Assembly (NCBI GenBank): GCA_017507905.1
Contig: JAFWAA010000054.1
Location: 1-45,680, forward strand
Length of the DNA stretch: 45,680 nucleotides
Origin: Clostridia bacterium
GTDB lineage: Bacteria; Bacillota; Clostridia; Oscillospirales; CAG-272
Direction of reading: 5' to 3'
The notes beneath the pieces were generated by a model. That model was given only the letters and a program-made list of their open reading frames with translations. It was not told the origin of the DNA and made no database searches. Below are positions 7,509-15,775 of the stretch, piece by piece; within the stretch, counting starts at the first letter, position 1, and every line of letters starts with the position of its first letter. Both the position numbers and the translations under genes were made by a program.

Positions 7509-8669
7509 ATGTATGCTCTTTTACTGTCTCTGATCTACCTCGCCTTTATCAGCCTCGGGCTGCCCGATTCCCTGCTTGGCGCAGGCTGGCCTGCCATGCA
7601 CGCCGAATTGAATCTGCCCGTTTCCTATATGGGTGTCATCTCCATGGTGATCTCGGGAGGCACGATCCTCTCCAGTCTCCTCTCGGATAAGCTCACCCGC
7701 AAGCTGGGCACGCCGATGGTGACCGTGCTGAGCGTGCTGCTCACCGTGCTTTCGCTCTTTGGCTTTTCCTTTTCCACAAGCCTTTGGATGCTGCTCCTCT
7801 TTGCCGTTCCCTACGGTCTTGGCGCAGGCGCGATCGACGCCGCGCTCAACAATTACGTTGCCCTGCATTATAAAGCGCGCCACATGAGCTGGCTACACTG
7901 CTTTTGGGGTGTGGGCGCGATCATCAGCCCCTTTATCATGGGATATGCCCTGACCGGACGCGGCTGGCCCTCGGGATACCGCACCGTCGGCTTTCTGCAG
8001 CTGGGGATCCTGCTTCTCCTGCTTCTCACCCTTCCCGTCTGGCGTATCCATAAGGCGCAGGCGCTTGAGGGACAAAAAAGCCTCGGGCTTCTTGCCGCTT
8101 TGCGGATCAAGGGAGTGCCCTTCCTGCTGCTCGGCTTCTTTGCCTACTGCGCGGCGGAGGCGACCGCCATGTACTGGGCAAGCACCTATTTTGTGCAGGT
8201 CAAGGATCTTTCCGCCGAGCTTGCCGCAAATCTTGCCTCCTTGTTCTACATTGGAATTACCCTTGGACGCTTTCTCTGCGGCTTTATCACCGACCGCTTG
8301 GGCGACCGCCGCATGATCCTGATCGGCACGGGAGTGCTGACCCTTGGCATTCTCACGCTCCTCCTTCCCTTCGAGTCCCCCAAGATCGCCTCTGCGGCCT
8401 TCGTGGTGATCGGCTTTGGATGTGCGCCCATTTATCCCTGCATCATTCATTCCACGCCAAGCAACTTTGGCGCAGAAAATTCGGGCGCGATCATCGGCAT
8501 TCAGATGGCCAGCGCCTACCTTGGATCAACCTTTATGCCTCCGCTCTTCGGTCTGCTCGGCAATCTCATCGGCTTTTCGATCCTGCCGATCTTTCTTCTC
8601 GTCTTCGTGGTGCTGATGGTCACGATGACGGAGCTGACCTTTGCCGCAACGAAAAAGAACACCCACTAA
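7509..8669 (+). CDS. Major facilitator superfamily transporter
   Basis: This is a 386-residue integral membrane protein with about 12 hydrophobic segments in two halves. It shows MFS patterns: G-L-P-D-S-L-L-G-A-G-W-P in the first helix, the loop 2-3 motif L-S-D-K-L-T-R-K-L-G, G-L-G-A-G-A-I-D-A-A-L-N in helix 4, and F-L-C-G-F-I-T-D-R-L-G-D-R-R in the second half. The shape resembles FucP/sugar and small-solute MFS proteins, but the substrate cannot be told from sequence. The ATG has GGAGGAA eight bases upstream. The gene has its own promoter and a strong terminator, so it is a single-gene unit, divergent from the threonine aldolase gene. Confidence 0.85.
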   Translation: MYALLLSLIYLAFISLGLPDSLLGAGWPAMHAELNLPVSYMGVISMVISGGTILSSLLSDKLTRKLGTPMVTVLSVLLTVLSLFGFSFSTSLWMLLLFAVPYGLGAGAIDAALNNYVALHYKARHMSWLHCFWGVGAIISPFIMGYALTGRGWPSGYRTVGFLQLGILLLLLLTLPVWRIHKAQALEGQKSLGLLAALRIKGVPFLLLGFFAYCAAEATAMYWASTYFVQVKDLSAELAANLASLFYIGITLGRFLCGFITDRLGDRRMILIGTGVLTLGILTLLLPFESPKIASAAFVVIGFGCAPIYPCIIHSTPSNFGAENSGAIIGIQMASAYLGSTFMPPLFGLLGNLIGFSILPIFLLVFVVLMVTMTELTFAATKKNTH

Positions 8670-8679
8670 GCAAGGCCTT

Positions 8680-8711
8680 GGCCACTGCCGACACGGCAGT
8701 GGCCTTTTTTC
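8680..8711 (+). terminator. Rho-independent terminator after the MFS gene
   Basis: GGCCACTGCC pairs perfectly with GGCAGTGGCC around a 5-base loop and is followed by six T residues. Confidence 0.9.
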
Positions 8712-8743
8712 TCTCCCCCCAGCCGCTGATGGCAAAAAAGAGA

Positions 8744-8787
8744 GGCTCGGATCTGCCGCAGATTTGCGGCGGATCCGAGCCTTTTTT
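8744..8787. terminator. Bidirectional terminator, mainly for the DUF3899-like gene
   Basis: GGCTCGGATCTGCCGC (8744-8759) pairs with GCGGCGGATCCGAGCC (8766-8781) with one mismatch. There is a six-T run on the plus side and an A-run on the other side that gives T residues on minus. It backs up the MFS terminator and ends the converging minus gene. Confidence 0.85.
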
Positions 8788-8790
8788 CCG

Positions 8791-9216
8791 TCAGGCGGAT
8801 ACCGTATAAAAGTTCAAATACCAAACGACCGTCAGAATGATTCCGGTAAGCAGGAAAAGCAGACCGACAACGAGAAGGCTGCTGTCCCCCGGCTTCTTTT
8901 TCTCGCCAAGCTTACGCTCGCGGTACTGCGCGTAGGTCTCCTGATACTTTCTTCCCATCGGGACGAAGATCAGCGCCACGCTGCGCATCACAAAGCCGAT
9001 ACCGATCAATGCACCCTCGCTGCTGACGAACAGCATGCCTGCAAAAAGCAGGAGCAAAATGCCCGAAACCGAGAAGCCGTCCGAAAGGATCTGGAGGTTG
9101 ACTCCAAGATCGCTCGTGAAAAAGCCTCTGACCCAGAACACGACAAACGTGATCAGCGAAGCAACGCCAAAGCAAATGCCGTATTTGATTAAACGTGACC
9201 GTATTTCGTCTCTCAC
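8791..9216 (-). CDS. Small membrane protein, DUF3899-like
   Basis: The 141-residue protein has four hydrophobic segments (about 9-30, 45-65, 67-87 and 115-138) and a charged loop Q-Y-R-E-R-K-L-G-E-K-K-K between the last two. Length, segment spacing and the G-F-F-S/T-S-D followed by a L-S-D-G-F-S-V-S-G-x-L motif recall the DUF3899 family of Firmicutes; this family call is from memory of the pattern. Function is unknown. The start is a GTG at 9216 with a modest AAGGGA upstream; no ATG gives the full first helix. A 54-base gap separates it from the opp operon upstream on the same strand, and I saw no terminator between them, so it may be the distal end of that transcript. Confidence 0.7.
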   Translation of the reverse strand: MRDEIRSRLIKYGICFGVASLITFVVFWVRGFFTSDLGVNLQILSDGFSVSGILLLLFAGMLFVSSEGALIGIGFVMRSVALIFVPMGRKYQETYAQYRERKLGEKKKPGDSSLLVVGLLFLLTGIILTVVWYLNFYTVSA

Positions 9217-9270
9217 CGCTATTTTCCCTTCGTTTCGTAAATTTACCGTTTTCCGTCCTCGGGCTGATGC

Positions 9271-10719
9271 TTACATCGAAAGAATAGCAACGATCAGAGC
9301 AACGATGCCGGAGATCACGGCAGAACCGAGGATCGTAGATGCGATCGAAGCGATGCGCAGCTTTCTCTCGAGCGCTCTGAAGCGATTCTGCTTTGCCACG
9401 GGCATAGCCACGGGAGTGGCGGCCACGGGAATGCTCTTTTCGGTCTTGACGTATTCTCTTCCCTCGTACTCAGCGAGATAACGCTCATACTCCTCGGAGT
9501 TGCAAAGCACCATGTGTCCGGGAGCGATCTCACGGAAGGTGGGCTGCTCCACGGAGTAATCGTGCGCCTGCAGAGGATTGTAGGTCTCGCGCTCTCTCTG
9601 CTTCTCATACACCGGGTCGGGCAGAGGAATGGCCGAAAGAAGCGATCTCGTGTAGGGGTGGATCGGATGGCGGAAGAGCTCATCCGAATCGGCAAGCTCA
9701 ACCATCTTACCAAAGTACATAACGCCGATTCTGTCCGAGAAGTACTTGACGACGGAAAGGTCGTGCGCGATGAAGAGAATGGTCAGACCGAGACGGTCTC
9801 TCAGATCGTTGAGCAGGTTGATGACCTGCGCCTGGATCGACACGTCAAGCGCGGAGATCGGCTCGTCGGCGATCAGCATCTCGGGCTGCATAATAACGGC
9901 TCTCGCGATACCGATACGCTGTCTCTGTCCACCCGAGAACTCGTGCGGATAGCGGTCTGCGTGCTCGCGCACAAGACCGACCATCTCGAGGATCTCGTAA
10001 ACCTTCTCGTTGATATACTCCTTATCGGTGATGCCCTGAATGATCAGGCCCTCTGCGATGATCTCGCGGACCGTCATACGGGGGTCGAGCGACGCGATGG
10101 GATCCTGGAAAATCATCTGGATCTGCGTGATCAGCTGTGCCCTCTTGGCCACGCGGCTTCTGATCTTGAACTCCTTGCGGAGTGCCTTAAGCTTTTGGGG
10201 ATCGTTCTCTGCCGCCTTAAGCTTGGGGGCGTATTCCTCCTCCAGAGCCTTGAGCAGAGCCTCGGAGTAGCGGCGGTCAACGGCCTTGGTATTGCCCTTG
10301 GCCTCGCGAATCAGCTGCTTGTTCTTCTGTATGATTTCAGCGAGCTGGCGGTCGATCTCATCGATCCGCTTCTTATACTCCTTTGCCTTTTCGGGCTCGG
10401 CGTAGCTTGCCTCGATCAAACGGTCAATGCGGATATCTGCATCCTCGCGGGCCGCCTTGATGGCGTCCTTGTAGGAGCGCGTGCCGGCACCGATTCTCTC
10501 GCCCTTGAAGTAGACGTTGCCCGAGGTGATGTTGTAGAGTCGGATGATGGAGCGGCCGGTGGTGGTCTTTCCGCATCCGGACTCGCCAACAAGGCCAAAG
10601 GCCTCACCCTTGCGGATCTCGAAGTTGACGTCGTCTACCGCCTTCAGGTCCTTGCGTCCCAAACGGAAATACTGACAAAGATGGTCAACCTTTAACAAAA
10701 CATCATTCTGCTGCTTCAT
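9271..10719 (-). CDS. oppF: Oligopeptide ABC transporter ATPase OppF-like, with internal helical insert and C-terminal membrane anchor
   Basis: One of two ATPase subunits of a peptide importer. ABC motifs: Walker A G-E-S-G-C-G-K-T (45-52), Q-loop Q205, signature S-G-G-Q-R-Q (262-267), Walker B M-L-I-A-D-E-P (281-287), H-loop His319, then the H-P-Y-T-R-S-L-L oligopeptide C-terminal motif. Two things are unusual. About 110 charged, helix-prone residues (80-190) are inserted between Walker A and the Q-loop, where a normal OppF has only a short link. After the usual end, residues 400-456 form a P/V/A-rich linker and 457-480 a single hydrophobic helix, so this ATPase may be tethered to the membrane. 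Length is 482 against about 310-330. The start overlaps the end of oppD by 17 bases, with GGAGG inside oppD. Confidence 0.9.
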   Translation of the reverse strand: MKQQNDVLLKVDHLCQYFRLGRKDLKAVDDVNFEIRKGEAFGLVGESGCGKTTTGRSIIRLYNITSGNVYFKGERIGAGTRSYKDAIKAAREDADIRIDRLIEASYAEPEKAKEYKKRIDEIDRQLAEIIQKNKQLIREAKGNTKAVDRRYSEALLKALEEEYAPKLKAAENDPQKLKALRKEFKIRSRVAKRAQLITQIQMIFQDPIASLDPRMTVREIIAEGLIIQGITDKEYINEKVYEILEMVGLVREHADRYPHEFSGGQRQRIGIARAVIMQPEMLIADEPISALDVSIQAQVINLLNDLRDRLGLTILFIAHDLSVVKYFSDRIGVMYFGKMVELADSDELFRHPIHPYTRSLLSAIPLPDPVYEKQRERETYNPLQAHDYSVEQPTFREIAPGHMVLCNSEEYERYLAEYEGREYVKTEKSIPVAATPVAMPVAKQNRFRALERKLRIASIASTILGSAVISGIVALIVAILSM

Positions 10720-12946
10720 TGCTGTTGCCTCCTCTCTCCTTCATTCGCTTGATGCGCTCGGTAATGATCTTGGGGATCTCTACCTTGGGTGCGTTGGGGT
10801 GGAGCAGCCAGGTTGCCGCATAGTGCGTGGGCGAAACCTCGTACATCGGCGGCTGCATTTCAAAATCGATCTCCATGGCATACTTGTTTCTCTCCGCAAA
10901 GGCGTCGCCGACCGGCGGATAGATCATGTTCGGAGGAGTGCCGGGAATGGCATCCAGCTTCTCGTTGGTGTCAAGGTCAGGCATGGAGGAAAGCAGTGCC
11001 CAGGTGTAGGGGTGCTGCGGATCGTAGAAGATGTCGTTTGCGGTGCCGTATTCCACGATCTTTCCCGCATACATCACGGCGATACGGTCTGCCATGTTGG
11101 CCACGACGCCAAGGTCGTGCGTAATGAAGATGATGGACAAATTGTGCTCGCGCTTGAGTCGGTTGATCAGCTCCAGGATCTGTGCCTGAATGGTCACGTC
11201 AAGCGCGGTGGTGGGCTCGTCGCAGATCAGAATGTCGGGGTTGGCCGACAGAGCGATCGCGATAACGATACGCTGGCGCATACCGCCCGAGAACTCGAAG
11301 GGATACTGTCTGAAACGGATTCTGGCCTCGGGAATACCGACCTCCTCCATCAGCTTGATCGCCTTCTCCTTGGCAATACGCTTGGTCAGCGTGTAGACGA
11401 CCTGCGAAGCCTTTTCCTTGAGGTAGTCGATCAGCTCGACGCAGCGCTTCTCCAGATCCACGCTTGCGGCGCTTTCCACGTCGGCACGGAACCTGTTCAT
11501 GACGCGCGTCATGACCGAAACGATGGTCTCGATCTGCTTTTCGGGCTCGATTACCGACTTGGGAACGACCTTCCAGTCAACCGTCTTGCCCTTGGCCAGG
11601 AGTGCCTCTCTCTTCGCCGTCTGACGGGCAAAGCGTGCCTCCTCCTTGGGATTGTTCTTCAGGTAGAAGAAGTATTTTTCCACTTCTCTTTCCAGCGCGC
11701 TTCCAAAGGTGTAGGCCACGTTGTCCTTGATCACCGCAAGGGGATCGATCGCGGCGCGCACCTTACGGTTTACGCTCTTGCAGGCAGCAGCCGCGCTCTG
11801 CGCGGTAAATCCGCCCGCCTTGAAGAAGTCGATGGTCTCCTGCAGCGCGACGATCGCCTGCTGCTTGTTGGCCAGCGTCTTCTTGAAGGAATACTCTACG
11901 GCGATGCGCTCCAGACGTCTGAAGGCGGCCATGTAGTCCTCCGTGAGGAATTGAAGCGCCATTTCGTTGGCTTCCTCGGCAGGCATGGTGCTCAGGTCTG
12001 CGTCGGGGTGCTTGGTCAGATAATAACCAATGCGGAAGAAGTTGTACTGGGGCTGCTCGAGCATCTCCTCGACCGTTTGCTGAATGGCCGTGAGGACCTC
12101 AGCGGTACGCGCGGAAGCATCCTTGCGAATGGTGGTCATGGTGACGACCTTCTTGATCGAGTCACCGAGTGTTACCTTTGCACGCTCCTCCTTCAGTACT
12201 GCGCTCAGCGCCTCCATATGGGCGTTGAGGACGGTCGCGTATTGAGCGGCAAAATACTTGTCGCCTGCGGCGTCCTGCAGCTTGTGGGCAACCAGCTTCA
12301 GCGAGGCAACGGCATCCACCTTCTGTCTCTTTTCCGTGAGGAAAAGGAAATCCTTGATGGTGGCGATCATTTCCTCTGCTGCGGTGCGTGCGGCGTTGTA
12401 GCTGTTCTCCAGCTTGATGGCCTGAATGTTGAAGTTGTCGAAGGTCCTGATATAGCCGTCAACGTCCTCAACGGAGAATTCGCTCTGTGCGGTGTGCGCA
12501 AGAGCCTCCTTCATCAGATCGGAGAGTGCGGCAAGCGTCTTGTTGAAGGTTACGCGGCCCTCCTTGCGGTTGGCCTTGTTCTTCAGCAGCATTGCCTCGG
12601 TGATCTGCTTACCGATGCGCATGATCGGGTTGAGCGAGGAGAGCGGATCCTGGAAGATCATGGCGATCTTGTCACCGCGGAGCTTGTGCATTTCCTCCTC
12701 GGGAATACGGAGCAGGTCCTGGCCGTCATAGAGGATCTCGCCGCCCTCGCAGATGGAGTTTACGGCAGAAATTCCCATGATCGCCTTGGACGTAACCGAT
12801 TTTCCGGAGCCCGACTCACCAACGATCGCCAGGGTCTCGCCCTTGTAAAGATCGAAGGAGATATCGCGCACGGCCTGCACCTTTCCGGCGTCCGTGCGGA
12901 AGGACATTCTCAGGTTATTTACGGATAATTTTACTTCTTTACTCAT
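10703..12946 (-). CDS. oppD: Oligopeptide ABC transporter ATPase OppD-like, with insert of about 390 residues
   Basis: The second ATPase subunit, 747 residues against the usual 320-350. Walker A G-E-S-G-S-G-K-S (43-50), Q-loop Q99, signature S-G-G-M-R-Q (553-558), Walker B I-L-I-C-D-E-P (572-578), H-loop His610 and the H-P-Y-T-W-A-L-L motif are all intact, so it should hydrolyse ATP. Between residues about 128 and 520, exactly in the helical subdomain between Q-loop and signature, lies a long charged segment rich in A, K, E and L, predicted all-helical and without a domain I recognise. The cysteines that usually follow the H-P-Y-T motif in DppD/OppD (G-C-x-F-x-x-R-C) are replaced (D-A-F-A-E-R-N), so the iron-sulfur site described in some relatives is absent. 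It starts three bases after oppC, with GGAGG in the oppC end. Confidence 0.92.
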   Translation of the reverse strand: MSKEVKLSVNNLRMSFRTDAGKVQAVRDISFDLYKGETLAIVGESGSGKSVTSKAIMGISAVNSICEGGEILYDGQDLLRIPEEEMHKLRGDKIAMIFQDPLSSLNPIMRIGKQITEAMLLKNKANRKEGRVTFNKTLAALSDLMKEALAHTAQSEFSVEDVDGYIRTFDNFNIQAIKLENSYNAARTAAEEMIATIKDFLFLTEKRQKVDAVASLKLVAHKLQDAAGDKYFAAQYATVLNAHMEALSAVLKEERAKVTLGDSIKKVVTMTTIRKDASARTAEVLTAIQQTVEEMLEQPQYNFFRIGYYLTKHPDADLSTMPAEEANEMALQFLTEDYMAAFRRLERIAVEYSFKKTLANKQQAIVALQETIDFFKAGGFTAQSAAAACKSVNRKVRAAIDPLAVIKDNVAYTFGSALEREVEKYFFYLKNNPKEEARFARQTAKREALLAKGKTVDWKVVPKSVIEPEKQIETIVSVMTRVMNRFRADVESAASVDLEKRCVELIDYLKEKASQVVYTLTKRIAKEKAIKLMEEVGIPEARIRFRQYPFEFSGGMRQRIVIAIALSANPDILICDEPTTALDVTIQAQILELINRLKREHNLSIIFITHDLGVVANMADRIAVMYAGKIVEYGTANDIFYDPQHPYTWALLSSMPDLDTNEKLDAIPGTPPNMIYPPVGDAFAERNKYAMEIDFEMQPPMYEVSPTHYAATWLLHPNAPKVEIPKIITERIKRMKERGGNSNEAAE

Positions 12947-12948
12947 GC

Positions 12949-14532
12949 TTACTCCTCCGATCCTCTGAGCGAGGGGTTGAATGCGTCACGCAAGCCGTTT
13001 CCGAACAGGTTAAAGCTGAGCATTAACAAGACGAGGAACAGGCAGGGGAATGCGGCTACGTAGGGCGCAAACATAATGTCTCGCTGTCCTGCGGCGATCA
13101 TGGTACCGACACTGGTGATGTTACCGTGCTCGAGGTTGATGATGCCGAGGTAAGACAGGTTGGTCTCCGAATAGATCATGGACGGAATGACCAGTGCGAA
13201 GCGGGTAACGATGGTACCAAGGCCGTTCGGGAAGATATGCTTGAACATAATTCTTCTGTCACGTGCACCGAGCGTTCTTGCCGCCAGAACGTACTCCTGG
13301 TTCTTAAAGCGGTAGAACTGCATACGCGTTGTTCCCGCCATACCGATCCATCCTGTTAGGAAGAAGGAAATAAATAGGATCAATACGTGGGTCGATGAGC
13401 CCATGTGGTATTTCAACAGCGTAATGACGATCATGGAAGGAACCGAACCGAGAATCTCGGAGAAGCGCTCCATGAACAGGTCGATCTTACCGCCAAAGTA
13501 ACCCGAGATGGATCCCCAGATCACACCGACGATAAAGTTGGATACGGCAACGACGGTAGCAAAGATAAAGGAGAATCTTGCACCGTTCGAAAGGCAAGCA
13601 AAAATATCCTTACCCTCGGAGGTGGTGCCGAAGATAAAGTTCGGCTCCTCGATGCCGTCCTTAAGCAGCTGGGTATGCTTGTAGGTGTAGTACTCATAGT
13701 AGTCAGCTCTGACCTCAACGCCGCCAACCACCTTCTGTCCGTAGACGTAGAAGTACTGCTTGTCGCCCTTCATAAAGCCGTCCTCACCCTCGATTCTCAT
13801 CTTCGAGGTGTAATCGGCGGCAAGACCGGAGGTGGAGCCAGCAGCCATCTCCCAATAGTTGATCTGCAGATCGCCGTTCTCGTCATAAACGGGAACGGTC
13901 TTTCCGCCCTTATCCTTTTCGGTCTTGTAGTAGAAGTTTGCATTGTCCTTATCCTGCGTTGCCTCGGGTCTTGCCCAGGGAGCAACCGTCGGATAGAGAA
14001 CCTGGCGTCCGGTCTCGTCCTGATATCTCTGGATATCCAGATATTCCTCATTGGAGATAATGCGGTACTTTCCAAAGCCAACGCCGTAATAGGTGTTGTA
14101 GCGATAGGTATACAGCGTGCCGTCCTCGCTCACCGTATACTCGCCGCGCTTGATCACGTCCTTGCCCGTCTCCAGACCAAGAGCGTAATCCTGCAGGAAG
14201 GCGCGGTAACCGACCTCCTTCACCTTGCAGCCGTCCCAGAAATCCCAGCCCAGCTTCTCTGCCAGGGGGAGCTTCGGGCTCGTGGTGGCGTACAGCTTGT
14301 CGGTATACGAGGGGCTATACGGCGTGCAGAAGGGGGCGATAATGGCAAACAGGATCAGCAGGGCGATAACGATACCGCCAACCACGGCTCCCTTGTTCTT
14401 GCAGAAGCGGCGGAACGCATCCTGAAAATAGCCAACGGGCTTGGTGCTGAGCTTGCTGTCGTGGCTGAGGGTGCGCTTCGCAAACTGAAACTTTTCTGCG
14501 GGGATATTTGCATACATATTCGTCTTTTCCAT
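12949..14532 (-). CDS. oppC: Oligopeptide ABC transporter permease OppC-like, with large extracytoplasmic insert
   Basis: One of two membrane subunits; 527 residues against about 300. The N-terminal cytoplasmic tail is followed by TM1 (about 48-68). Then come about 230 polar, Tyr/Asp/Lys-rich residues (75-300) before the conserved F-G-T-T-S-E-G-K-D-I-F motif (301-311), which normally follows TM1 after only a short loop. The rest is typical: five more membrane segments and the EAA coupling loop E-Y-V-L-A-A-R-T-L-G-A (413-423) followed by K-H-I-F-P-N, where the ATPase docks. The insert should face outside, next to the binding protein. The gene starts three bases after oppB; its Shine-Dalgarno site is weak, so coupling is likely. 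Confidence 0.92.
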   Translation of the reverse strand: MEKTNMYANIPAEKFQFAKRTLSHDSKLSTKPVGYFQDAFRRFCKNKGAVVGGIVIALLILFAIIAPFCTPYSPSYTDKLYATTSPKLPLAEKLGWDFWDGCKVKEVGYRAFLQDYALGLETGKDVIKRGEYTVSEDGTLYTYRYNTYYGVGFGKYRIISNEEYLDIQRYQDETGRQVLYPTVAPWARPEATQDKDNANFYYKTEKDKGGKTVPVYDENGDLQINYWEMAAGSTSGLAADYTSKMRIEGEDGFMKGDKQYFYVYGQKVVGGVEVRADYYEYYTYKHTQLLKDGIEEPNFIFGTTSEGKDIFACLSNGARFSFIFATVVAVSNFIVGVIWGSISGYFGGKIDLFMERFSEILGSVPSMIVITLLKYHMGSSTHVLILFISFFLTGWIGMAGTTRMQFYRFKNQEYVLAARTLGARDRRIMFKHIFPNGLGTIVTRFALVIPSMIYSETNLSYLGIINLEHGNITSVGTMIAAGQRDIMFAPYVAAFPCLFLVLLMLSFNLFGNGLRDAFNPSLRGSEE

Positions 14533-14535
14533 AGT

Positions 14536-15543
14536 TTATTTTGCCCCCATTCGAATTCTCGGGTCGATGAAGCCGTAGCTGATATCGAGAACGATACCCG
14601 CCGTCAGGCTGATCAACGTGTAGAAGCCGGACAGCAACATAAAGAAGTCGTAGTCCTGGAAGTTGATCGAGTTGAGGTACAGTCCGCCAACGCCGTTGAT
14701 CGAGAACATATTCTCAATGATCAGCGAGCCGGAAAGAACGCCAATAAACTCAGCCAGGATCGAGGGGAAGATAACGACCATCGAGTTGCGCATAGCGTGT
14801 CTCAGCACGGCTTGGCTCTTGGTCAGACCCTTGGTTCTGGCAAGCAGCATGAATTCACTCGTCAGCACCTCCGAAAGCTCGGCACGCGTACCGCGCGCAT
14901 AGCCCGCGATCGAACCCAAGCTGAGCGCGAACACGGCCGGAAGCATGGAATGGAATACAGGCCACGTGAAGTAATCGTTGCTTGTTTCCATCTGTATTGG
15001 GAACCAGTTCAGCTTGAAGCAGAAGATATACTGGATCAAGAGGCCGAGAATAATCGAAGGAACGGAGATCAAAAGAATGATGAAGATGTTGATCGCCTGG
15101 TCCTGCCACTTATTCTTCTTGAGCGCGGCAAAAATACCGAGAGCCAGTCCGATCGGCACACCGAACAGCGTAGAATAAATGTTGATCAGGATCGTGGGAG
15201 GCAGATGGTCCACGAACACCTCCCAAACGGGCATGTTCAGGTACTCACCGTAGGTGGTGGCAATACCGAAGTCCCACTGGGTGACGATCCTCTTGGCATA
15301 GTTCACGAGCTGGAGCAGGATCGGAACGCGCTCATAGAGGAAGGTTCCGTTCGGTCCCGGGCGGACGTTGCAGATCCAACCTCTTCCCTCCAGACGCTTG
15401 TAAGCGATCAGGGGGTCCTCGTTGGGTGCGATGTTGACCTGAATCGGCAGGAGCTTGATGAGAATAAAGCACATCACGATGATGATCGTGAAGGTAAACA
15501 GCATCAGCCCGAGACGCTTCATCACATATTTAAACATATACAT
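14536..15543 (-). CDS. oppB: Oligopeptide ABC transporter permease OppB-like
   Basis: The 335-residue permease has TM1 at about 9-31 and an outside loop of about 75 residues. The D-F-G-I-A-T-T-Y-G motif and five further membrane segments follow. The EAA loop E-F-M-L-L-A-R-T-K-G-L (227-237) precedes R-H-A-M-R-N-S, and the sequence ends with the usual D-P-R-I-R-M. It is close to the standard OppB size, unlike its partners. The ATG at 15543 has GAGGAG about nine bases upstream; a second in-frame ATG lies six bases later. The 232-base gap to oppA upstream contains two RNA hairpins, so the binding protein is probably made in excess over the membrane complex. Confidence 0.92.
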   Translation of the reverse strand: MYMFKYVMKRLGLMLFTFTIIIVMCFILIKLLPIQVNIAPNEDPLIAYKRLEGRGWICNVRPGPNGTFLYERVPILLQLVNYAKRIVTQWDFGIATTYGEYLNMPVWEVFVDHLPPTILINIYSTLFGVPIGLALGIFAALKKNKWQDQAINIFIILLISVPSIILGLLIQYIFCFKLNWFPIQMETSNDYFTWPVFHSMLPAVFALSLGSIAGYARGTRAELSEVLTSEFMLLARTKGLTKSQAVLRHAMRNSMVVIFPSILAEFIGVLSGSLIIENMFSINGVGGLYLNSINFQDYDFFMLLSGFYTLISLTAGIVLDISYGFIDPRIRMGAK

Positions 15544-15616
15544 AAGGTTTTACTCCTCTGTCTGGTTATTTTCCTCATTCAGTAAAGAACAATAAGCCAT
15601 TCAATACGGCATCGGT

Positions 15617-15652
15617 AAAAAGGGCGCAATCGCGCTGTTTTGGCAGCGCGCC
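15617..15652 (-). terminator. Possible partial terminator between oppA and oppB
   Basis: On the minus strand CGCGCTG pairs with CAGCGCG (15631-15650), and a competing GGCGC/GCGCC pair lies outside it. CTTTTT follows at 15617-15622. The pairing alternatives and the 8-base gap before the T-run suggest incomplete termination that would lower oppBCDF relative to oppA. Confidence 0.45.
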
Positions 15653-15709
15653 GTATGTCATTTGTTTGTTGTGGTATGTTTCCCTCGCGGGGGGGTAGAC
15701 TGCAAATCA

Positions 15710-15739
15710 GCGGTGAGCGAAAGGAATTTCGCCCACCGC
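15710..15739 (-). other. Stem-loop just downstream of oppA
   Basis: On the minus strand GCGGTGGGCGAAA pairs with TTTCGCTCACCGC around a 4-base loop, with one G-U pair and no T-run. It sits about 36 bases past the oppA stop codon. Such hairpins often protect the upstream message from 3' exonucleases, as after malE and other binding-protein genes. Confidence 0.65.
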
Positions 15740-15775
15740 ATCGTTTAGGGTTTAGTAATCTTTAAGGGTAAAGAA

